A DNA stretch of 64,000 nucleotides, taken from the NCBI GenBank assembly GCA_963921935.1, contig OY998178.1:58997451-59061450 (forward strand). Reading direction: 5' to 3'. The notes below the pieces were generated by a model, which was given only the letters and a program-made list of their open reading frames with translations, was not told the origin of the DNA and did no database searches. The DNA is from Galeruca laticollis. Taxonomy: Eukaryota > Arthropoda > Insecta > Coleoptera > Chrysomelidae. This document shows, piece after piece, positions 56,689 to 64,000 of this stretch. The position numbers were made by a program, and so were the translations under genes. Within the stretch, counting starts at the first letter, position 1. Each line of letters opens with the position of its first letter.

Positions 56689-56905
56689 TGTAGCTGAAGT
56701 TACCGAAGGAGAAGAATGCAATTTATATTTTAATTCTGGAGATAATAAGTTATGTTTAAAAGTATATTTACCTAAAGCTTTTACCATTGAAAAACATTCG
56801 TTAAAAGTAGTACCTACAATAGTACATCCTTGGATGACGAGCGATGGTGATATTGCTGCAGCTCCAGGTTTGCTTATCTGGACAGTACAAAAGCAAAGAA
56901 ATTGA
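56689..56905 (+). CDS. Vps37A-like UEV-domain exon (ESCRT-I), possibly partial
   Basis: Plus-strand frame after a possible acceptor AAAAAG at 56688 reads VAEVTEGEECNLYFNS, then LCLKVYLPKAF and VPTIVHPWMTSDGDIAAAPG, ending at a TGA 56905. The order (beta strand, LP.F, then HPW...DG.I..APGLL) is that of the ubiquitin-E2-variant domain at the N-terminus of VPS37A, a subunit of the ESCRT-I sorting complex. Homology fades after GLLIWT, and a GT at 56885-56886 could be the donor. Other exons were not found in the window, so this is either one exon of a large gene or an exon fragment. The call rests on my memory of the motif. Confidence 0.5.
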
Positions 56906-57236
56906 GATTGAAGATTAGTTTGAAGTGGATACAAACTTAGTAAATAAAAGGTACCGTTTTAAAATATTATATTAGAGATCTCTAAATTAAAATAGGCCTT
57001 TATTTCAAAAAAAAGAGGAATGCATTCATGATTAGTAATCAATCCAACATTTTAATTGTTCCAAAGTAATTGTAGTTTATTTTTCCGTAGTGTATGTATG
57101 CACATTTTCTTTTTTTTTTTGTGAAGATGTGCTTCGACCGCTAAGGGTCATTAGCACTTACAATATCATTTAACTACATAGTAAATTACAGCATTACATT
57201 CACTAAATATTCACTAAAACATTCACTAAGTATTCA

Positions 57237-58391
57237 CTAGATATAATTATAGAGTTTTATATCTTTTAGGTACTGTATTGTTTTTTGTATTTGTTCCAGA
57301 GTTTTTAGATTTTCACTAACATCTGTGGAGATTTTGTTCTCTTGTCTTTCCTCTTCGAATTCTGTACAATCAACAAGGATGTGTTTAATAGACAGTCTTA
57401 CGTTGCACTTGTTACATTTGGGGGGTTCTTCTTTAGATATTCTATAGCCGTGCGTTAAACGAGTGTGGCCAAGTCTTAGTCTTGATATTTTAATTTGTTC
57501 TAACCGGCTGGGTGTTAATGTTAGTCGGTCTGCAAATTGCGATTTAATGCTCTTGAGGCTATTTTGATCATTATGCCATTCTGTTTGCATCTTTTTCTTA
57601 ATTAACTTCTTGAGGTAGTTGTCGATATCACTGTGAGTATAAATTTGAGACATTGCGGTTTCTAACGATGTTGCTTCTTGGGCAGCTGTATCAGCTGACT
57701 CGTTGCCGTCGATTCCTACGTGTGAGGGGACGTAGATAAGTGTGACCTTTACTTCTAGCGTAAATAATTGGTGGAGGAGTTGTTGGATTTGTTGCACTAA
57801 AGGGTTGCTTGCCCACATTTGTCGAATCGCTTCTATGGCACTTAGTGAGTCAGAGCAGATTGCATATTTTGGTTTTGGGTTACTCATTACGTAAACTAAA
57901 GCTTGATGGATAGCGAAGACTTCTCCTGTATAGACACTACACTCCTCTGGTAGCCTGAATTTTTGTGTATTAGTTGCTGTAACTACTGATGAGCCTACTG
58001 ATCGATTTGATTCATTTTTTGAAGCATCAGTGAATAAAACTTCTGACGGTTTGTAAATTCCACATATTGTATTGAATTCATTTTTCAGTAGAGAAGGATG
58101 TGTTTCTTTTTTATTGAATTTGGAAAGTTCTGTGTTTACGGAGATAGGTGAGAGAATCCAGGGGGCAAAATTATAGCTGTTTATAGGAGTTATTTCAGGA
58201 AAACTGTAGTTGACTTCTGCCATATACGTTTTAACTGTGTTGTAAAAAGGTGGTGTAATATTGATATTTGCGGGAAAAGCTGTTTGCACTGATCCAGTGT
58301 AAATTTTTTTGTGGTAAGGGTGGTTAGGAAGAGCCAACATTTTTGTCGAGTAGGATAAAGATAAATGTTGAACTCTATATGTAAATGGCAT
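57237..58391 (-). pseudogene. LINE ORF2, RNase H and C-terminal part
   Basis: Frame shifted from the RT at about 58385. RNase H: EVLFTDASKNESNRSVGSSV (first Asp), CSVYTGEVFAIHQAL (Glu), YAICSDSLSAIEAI (Asp) and SHVGIDGNESADTAA (His and Asp), so all active-site residues remain. Then SRLRLGHTRLTHGYRIS and a Cys cluster CNKCN...KHILVDC. Stop at 57237; the rest up to 57121 is 3' UTR. Confidence 0.88.
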
Positions 58392-58399
58392 CTCTCCAA

Positions 58400-59640
58400 G
58401 AAGTTATAGAGAGTGTCTGTGGGGGTTGTTGGGAACGCACCCATTATTATTCTAAGTGCTTTATTTGAAATTATTTCCACAGTTTTTATATAACTTTTTT
58501 TAGCGGTTTGGAAAGCCATGGCTCCATATTCTATTTTAGATCTAATGGTACTTTTGTAAATGTTAAGTAAACTGTTTGTATCTGCTCCCCATTTTTGATG
58601 TGATAGGATTTTTAATAGGTTTAAGCTTTGCGTACTGTTTCGTTTAAGATAGTCAAAGTGTTTTTTCCAGTTAAGTTTATCATCAAAAATTATTCCCAAA
58701 AATTTGATATCTTTCGTGAAACTGAGTTTGGTGCTTCCTATGGTCAGTTCCGGGTATTCTTTCTGGGCTCTTCGTGCAAATAAGACACATTTCGTTTTCT
58801 CGTGAGATATTTTGAAGCCAGACTTGCTTTTCCATTCATAAATTGTGTTTAATCCATTTTGAATTAAGGATTGCAATGTTTTAATATTTTTACCTTTTCC
58901 GTATATTACAATATCGTCAGCATATAAGCTTACACGTAGTGGAGATGTGATACAAGAGGTGAAGTCATTTATGGCGACAAGAAATAATGTTGTGCTTAAG
59001 GAAGATCCTTGGGGAATTCCATTCTCTATTTTTCTTTTGGTAGATAATTCTCCATTTGTTTTGACTACAAAATTACGTTGTGTCAAGAATTTTTCGATAA
59101 ATGCTGTTATAGTTCCATTAATGTTCCAATCTACCAGTGTTTGAAGAATTTTATGTTGCCATGTTAAGTTGTAAGCTTTTTCAAGATACATAAATACCGC
59201 TAGCAGTTTCTGACCGTTAGCAAATGCATTGTGTATCTCGGATTCCAGGTTTATAATGCTATCGTTTGCTGACCTGTTTTTTCGAAATCCGTTTTGGTGT
59301 ATCGATATAAGGTTATGTTTTTCCAGATGCCACATTAACCTGCGGTTTAATATCTTCTCTAAGACTTTGCACATTGTACATGTTAGGGATATTGGTCTGT
59401 AAGACGTTACCAAATTCTTTGGTTTGTGTGCCTTGGGTATTGGCACTATGATAGCTTCTGACCATGATTTTGGAAATTTGTGTTCTAAATAAATTTTATT
59501 GTATGTCTGTAGCAAATACCTTTTTCCAGTTATTGGGAGGTTTTTTAAAAAAGTGTAGTGGATTTTGTCAGGTCCCGGGCTGGATTTATCGCTGCATTGT
59601 TTCAGCACCTCTTCTAATTCTTCACTGTCGATTTGTACAT
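58400..59640 (-). pseudogene. LINE ORF2, reverse transcriptase part
   Basis: ORF 59608-58190 begins in the conserved KSSPGPDKIHYTFLKNLP and has YRPISLTCTMCKVLEKILN, FMYLEKAYNLTW (the first catalytic Asp of the usual D.EKA is Tyr-Leu here), GIPQGSSLSTTLFLVAIND and SLYADDIVIYG (YADD). The frame is offset from the upstream part by a frameshift near 59650. Frameshifted again near 58385. The altered first RT motif suggests loss of activity. Confidence 0.88.
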
Positions 59641-60950
59641 TTAATGGGTGTTTTGACCTGTAGCATGATTTAATTTTATTCTTTGTTCTGTATCGCGTTT
59701 ATATTCCCTAAATTCTGGTTCGTAGTTTTCATCGCTTGATATTCTAGAGAATTCTTCTGCAAATGTTTGTGTTATAAGTGCGTTATTAGAGATAATTTCA
59801 GTATTGTGGGATAAACTTGTTATTTTATGTTTTGATGAAATTCCTTTTAATTTTTTTATTTTTGACCATATCTCGGAGTTTGAAGTATTTGGAGTGATTG
59901 TTGAGACAAATGATTTCCAGGAGTCCTTTTTAGCTTGCTTAGTGACGTATCTTGCTCTTGCTCTGAGTCTTTTAAACTCAACTAAGTTAGTTTGGTTTTT
60001 GTTCTTTTTTAACTTATATAACGCTCTTTTGCTTGCTTTAATAGCTTCTTCGCATTGTGGTGTCCACCAAGGTACTGGAATTTTTGTTTTTAGTGGTTTT
60101 ACATACCCAATATGTATTTCTGCAGCTTGTATAATGGTATCGGTAAGTACATTCGTTATTTCGTCAATGTTATCTTCAATCTGATCAAATTCTGGAATAT
60201 TTCTTTCTATGTACTCAGTAAACTTAAACCAATTTGCTCGTCTCAAATTCCATTTTTCCATTGAGTTAAGATGATCGTTCTTGTCTTTTCTGGAATGAAA
60301 TTCTATGCTTATAGGTAGGTGGTCGCTTCCATATAAGTATGAGTTTGGCTGCCAACTCAGGTTTGGTGCAATTTATGCGTCACAAATAGTTAGGTCAATA
60401 GGAGATAATTCTCCTGTTAGTGGATTTAATCTTGTACCCGCTCCAGAGTTTATTATTATAAGACTGTTTGTGTTTGTAAATTTTTCTATTTCTCTCCCTC
60501 TTTTGTCTGTAGTCTTGGATCCCCACGCTGTATTGTGTGAATTGAAATCCCCTACTATTATTTTTGTGCCATTTACCTGGTTGGTTATTTCTTGTAAGCT
60601 TTGTGAAGTGAATTTTTTGTTGGATGGAATATAAATATTAATAATGTTCAAATTCTTCTCATAGTATTGTATGTTAATTGCAACTACCTCTAGTTCTGAT
60701 GTAATTTGTATATTTTTCCATGTAAAATTATTTTTTATATAAATAGCCACTCCTCCACTAGCTCTGTCAGACTCTCTATTTTTGTGGACGCATTCGTAAC
60801 CTCTTAGTGAGTAGTATTTGTTATCTTTGAAGTTAGTTTCTTATATGCAGATCACATCTTCTGTAGTTTTTGATATTAAGAGTTTTAATTTTTCCAGATG
60901 GGCTATTAGCCCATTTATATTCCATTGGAGTAAGAAAGTATTAGTGTTGA
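59641..60950 (-). pseudogene. LINE ORF2, endonuclease part
   Basis: Minus frame from about 60930 (WNINGLIAHLEKLKLL) is an APE-type endonuclease start. It is stopped at VICI*ETN (TAA for the expected CAA, about 60840). ORF 60750-60373 continues with VVAINIQYYEKNLNIINIYI and IIVGDFNSHNTAWGS (catalytic GDFN), and stops at TICDA (60375). The same frame then resumes with a GSDHLPI-like catalytic motif (about 60325) and ORF 60261-59641, the linker towards RT. Confidence 0.82.
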
Positions 60951-62176
60951 CTTAGTTGAGAAGTGGATGAATCGTAACTATCTTCATCTTCTTCATTTGT
61001 TGATATCGAGACTAAATTCAGTTGTTTACGTATCTTGGATTGGATTCTTGTGCATCGGGATTTCATCGCCCTGTGTTGTATAAATGGGTAAATGTTGTGG
61101 AGAAGGGCGAGTAGTTCAGGAATATTATCTGTGTATTGTTGGGCTATACTTAAGGGGTCAGTTGTGCCAAATGCGTTATCCATAAAGTCGGAGAGTTCTT
61201 CAAATGTAAGGAGTTGTTGAGGTGATTCATTGTAGAATTTTTTTACAGGTTCCAGATCTTCGGCGTTTGGATTTTGTTTGGTTGCGGAGGGGCATTGTTT
61301 GGATTTTTTCCTTTTGGTCTTTTGATCTGTTGTATTACTTGCCACTTCCACAGGATCTTTTTCGGATGTAAGGTCGCTGGAACTAGCTGTTAGATATTGC
61401 CGTGGTCGTTTAAAGGTATTTGATGGAGGAGTATCATTCGTCTCGTCAATTCGGCTAAGATCTTCTACGGAGCTTTCTACTGATATTGGTTCGACTGGCA
61501 TTGTAATATTTTCTTGGTAGTTGGATGAGTTTGGTGCTTGATTTGGACAAAGCTTGGCAACATGTCCTGGGGTTTTGCAAAGGAAACATGTTATTCCGTC
61601 GAATGATAGAAACACTCTATATGTTGTATCTTCAAATGTAATGACCAATGAGGGAGGTAGACTTATGTCATCGTTTGGTACTACATAGATTTGACGTCGA
61701 AAACTTAGGATGTGTGCGTATTCGTTTCCTGACAGACTTGACCGGAGGAATGCCATTGGTGATACTTTTGAAAAACCTATTTTTAGGATTTCTGCTTCTA
61801 GTATGTCATGTGGTATTGATGGACAGACGTTTGATAGGATGATTCGCTTTGCTGGAGTAATGAGTCGTCGAACTCCTACTTGGTGCTGTTTTATATTTAA
61901 AGTTTGATACTTTTCAGTTATATCTTGGGCAGCTTCGACAGTCGACAAGTACATACATATTCTATTATTTGACATTCTAGAGGCAAACAGTATATTTTTG
62001 GAGCCAACAATACTTGCTACTGCTTCCACATAGTCTCCGAGAGTGAGATTGTCATTAACATTTAATACGATCGCTTGTTCTTTTTTTGGAAACATATCAG
62101 AGTTAACAACTTGAGAATATTGACGTTGACTAGTTGTTGTAGAATTTGATGCGCCCCCGTAGTCGGAAGCCATCAC
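60941..62176 (-). CDS. LINE ORF1 protein with CCHC zinc knuckle
   Basis: 411 codons, open. The central region (GYVEAVASIVGSKN-like start, AAQDITEKYQTLNIKQHQVG, RLITPAKRIILSNVCPSIP) resembles the RRM-like RNA-binding part of I and Jockey ORF1 proteins. CFLCKTPGHVAKLC at about residues 196-209 is a CCHC knuckle. A Ser/Thr-rich, basic linker (KRKKSKQCP) and a helical C-terminus follow. Such proteins bind element RNA and form ribonucleoprotein particles. Intact, unlike ORF2. Confidence 0.85.
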   Translation of the reverse strand: MMASDYGGASNSTTTSQRQYSQVVNSDMFPKKEQAIVLNVNDNLTLGDYVEAVASIVGSKNILFASRMSNNRICMYLSTVEAAQDITEKYQTLNIKQHQVGVRRLITPAKRIILSNVCPSIPHDILEAEILKIGFSKVSPMAFLRSSLSGNEYAHILSFRRQIYVVPNDDISLPPSLVITFEDTTYRVFLSFDGITCFLCKTPGHVAKLCPNQAPNSSNYQENITMPVEPISVESSVEDLSRIDETNDTPPSNTFKRPRQYLTASSSDLTSEKDPVEVASNTTDQKTKRKKSKQCPSATKQNPNAEDLEPVKKFYNESPQQLLTFEELSDFMDNAFGTTDPLSIAQQYTDNIPELLALLHNIYPFIQHRAMKSRCTRIQSKIRKQLNLVSISTNEEDEDSYDSSTSQLSQH

Positions 62177-62420
62177 TGTGTGGGTTTTTTCAGAAATTTT
62201 TAATTTGGGTATGGCAACGGTACTTTTATGTGGGAAGATATCGATATTCTATCATATTATTTTAATAAATTCCCAGATACTTTAATATTGGAATCGATTC
62301 TCTCACCTGTTTTTACACTAATTACTTTGATTAGATTTTAAGTATACACACTATTGCTGAACTCGTTTTCGGAACGACCACTCGTCTCGATGATTAGAGT
62401 TTAACTATACACATTTTCTG

Positions 62421-62870
62421 TCAATAAACTTCTATAATTAAAGAAAAATTTCCTGAAATCATAAGTTTGTTCATTTTAATTTCACAATCCTATAATTAGA
62501 GTAAATTTGAATGGCGCAATTGACCCTACCCTTTGATAGAGTTGTTACACATGCTTAACGATTATTCACTCTAAAAAATAAATAAATTAAACCAATACAA
62601 TTTGGCGCAACCAACGTGTGGGCTTTGAAAATATATTTGTGCCTTTCTGTGTTCCTCCCGATAAAACAATTCCAACTAACTAGCACACTTGGGGTCTAAA
62701 GTGATTAATTCAAGAGCAACAGGTACTTAAAGGATTGTAAGTTAAAAAATTCATAATTGAATCCCCTGTAATTTTCGGCAATCTTACATTCGTACGTAAT
62801 GATTAAGACAAACCAATATTATAATTTTTAATAATAATTCAAATTAACAGTCACAAAAAAAACTTACAAT
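62421..62870 (+). other. Relic of an LTR element (LTR end plus primer-binding site)
   Basis: TTTGGCGCAACCAACGTGTG at 62601-62620 closely resembles the primer-binding sites of elements A and B. The AT-rich stretch to its left may be the end of an LTR. No gag or pol follows before the mariner sequence. The I-type LINE appears to have inserted into this relic. Confidence 0.4.
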
Positions 62871-62875
62871 CTTAA

Positions 62876-64000
62876 AGGAGATGTTCAAATTGATGCCCAC
62901 CTTCGCAAATGCATTTCTCAAATCTTGATAATAGATTTCGGCTATATGCTGCCCTAATCATTTCCGGTGTCACAGTTCTACAAGCATCGCGTATTTTTCT
63001 TTTCATATCGTCTAAATCTGTAGACGGAGTTGCATAAACGATACCTTTAAGATATCCTCAAAGGAAGAAATCTAACGGTGTCAGGTCTGGCGATCTTGGA
63101 GGCCAGTAAATAGTACCGTTGTAGTGATCCCTTAAAAGACATTAAAGACAAAAGGACACTAACTTAGAAATAATATTTAAATTCAGGTTAATATTAATTA
63201 TAGTATTTAGGGAGCATCGGCCGGCCATAGTCAATGTCATTTATCAAGGAAAGATTGTTTTTGTTATTTTATAAACAGACATGTATAGTTTACAGACGGA
63301 GGTCGTGTGTAGAAAAACACAACTATGTTTCCTATATAATGGGTGTGAACGAACCAGGATGATATGATTGTTATTAATACTTTGAATAAGTCGTTTGATA
63401 TTTATAGTAGTGTATTTTTAAATGTATTAAACTTGAACCCAGTGATTTTATAAATGTGTTATTGTTTATTCTGTTCCCGAACACAGGTTGCTAGGTAAGT
63501 GGTTTCCTCCATAATAATATGCCTTTATGGTAAACGTCGAGTATACGAGGGACCCTTACTAAGTAACCACCACACCGTTTCGTCCAATCCAGCGTTCTGG
63601 AAATATCATGTCCAGATAATTTCTCACTCTACGATCATAATGTGTAGGTGCACCATCTTGCTGCCACCACATTGTATTTCTTTCATTCAATGGAATGTCT
63701 TCAATTAGTTCTGGAAGTATATTTTGTAAGAAATTTAGGTATCTCTCTCCCGTTAGTATACCATCATAAAAGTACGGGCCAATCAAACGCCCATTTAATA
63801 GGACACACTAAATGTTAACCCCCCAAATTCTCTGAAATCGTGTTTCCATCACCCATTTCGGATTTTCTGCAGACCAGTAATGACAATTATGTCGATTGAC
63901 GATTCCGTTATTATGAAATCTCGATTCGTCGCACCACAGAATTTTATCCAAAAAAGATAACTCATCGTCTAACCGTACATGCATATCTGCAATAAATGTA
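62876..64000 (-). pseudogene. Mariner-family transposase pseudogene, runs off the window edge
   Basis: Minus strand, reading from 64000: ILWCDESRFHNNG (DDE motif with Asp), then FQRIWGVNI and a TAG, IGPYFYDGILTGERYLNFLQ (ORF 63786-63559) and WWQQDGAPTHYDRRVRNYL (second Asp, QDGAP box), to RWIGRNG. A 453-bp insertion interrupts there. After it come YWPPRSPDLTPLDFFL, a stop, GYLKGIVYATPSTDLDDMK, and the end CEGGHQFEHLL near 62876. This is the usual C-terminal layout of insect IS630/Tc1/mariner transposases. Two stops plus the insertion inactivate it. Confidence 0.85.
63121..63573. mobile_element. 453-bp insertion with 6-bp target duplication, unclassified
   Basis: Flanked by ACCGTT at 63115-63120 and 63574-63579. 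Removing it with one ACCGTT restores the mariner transposase frame exactly at RNG|T..WPPRSP. The ends are imperfect inverted repeats (GTAGTGAT against GTGGTGGT). No ORF. It behaves like a small non-autonomous DNA transposon; the superfamily is unknown. Confidence 0.7.

Larger units (their letters stand above)
57111..62406 (-). mobile_element. Full-length I-type LINE with 14-bp target duplications
   Basis: 5,296 bp on the minus strand. Target duplications: plus 57097-57110 TATGCACATTTTCT and 62407-62420 TATACACATTTTCT (13 of 14 match). The poly(A) tail is the T-run ending at 57120. ORF1 has a CCHC knuckle. ORF2 has endonuclease, RT and RNase H in that order, the layout of the I clade. Two in-frame stops and two frameshifts were seen in ORF2. 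Confidence 0.92.

Noticed and set aside
56656..56934. Minus-strand 92-aa ORF
   Set aside because: It is the antisense of the Vps37A-like exon, which reads better on the plus strand.

Overview
This window is nuclear DNA of an animal, most likely an insect and perhaps a beetle (order inferred only from the mobile-element mix). It is AT-rich, full of (TA)n tracts, and built mostly of transposable elements laid over a few host exons. The clearest host gene is Arp5 (actin-related protein 5, INO80 complex) on the + strand: three exons (9374-9750, 21666-21852, 22421-22974) splice in phase and end at a stop codon with a poly(A) signal. Its upstream exons are not in view. An exon resembling the UEV domain of Vps37A (ESCRT-I) lies at 56689-56905, with two or three weaker exon candidates elsewhere.

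Layout. 185-9357: Penelope-like elements (PLEs) in both orientations, with GIY-YIG endonuclease regions and hammerhead-ribozyme-like motifs. They hold an RTE-type LINE (3762-5594) and a 1.4-kb copy of Arp5 exon plus intron (1222-2610). 9374-23044: Arp5, whose 11.9-kb intron contains a tandemly duplicated Buster-type hAT element (10050-15045) and a BEL/Pao gag relic. 23127-23934: a miniature Tc1/mariner derivative just downstream of Arp5. 24130-25740: a decayed LINE with RT and RNase H.

28249-54532 is a row of four LTR retrotransposons: D (decayed gypsy, +), C (deleted gypsy, -), B (deleted gypsy, -) and A (apparently intact gypsy, +, 10.7 kb). (TA)n tracts separate C, B and A and flank the row on both sides. 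A and B are related families with long LTRs (2.2 and 1.85 kb), a coiled-coil Gag without zinc knuckles, and an apparent -1 frameshift between gag and pol. B has a SAP-like DNA-binding motif at the Gag N-terminus. B and C have each lost the RT-to-integrase core but keep Gag and protease.

54533-64000: a ribozyme-bearing fragment between two (TA)n tracts, host sequence with exon candidates, a full-length I-type LINE (57111-62406, 14-bp target duplications, minus strand), an LTR-element relic, and a mariner-family transposase pseudogene interrupted by a 453-bp unclassified insertion. All calls come from reading translations, repeats and junctions by eye; no database search or alignment program was used.
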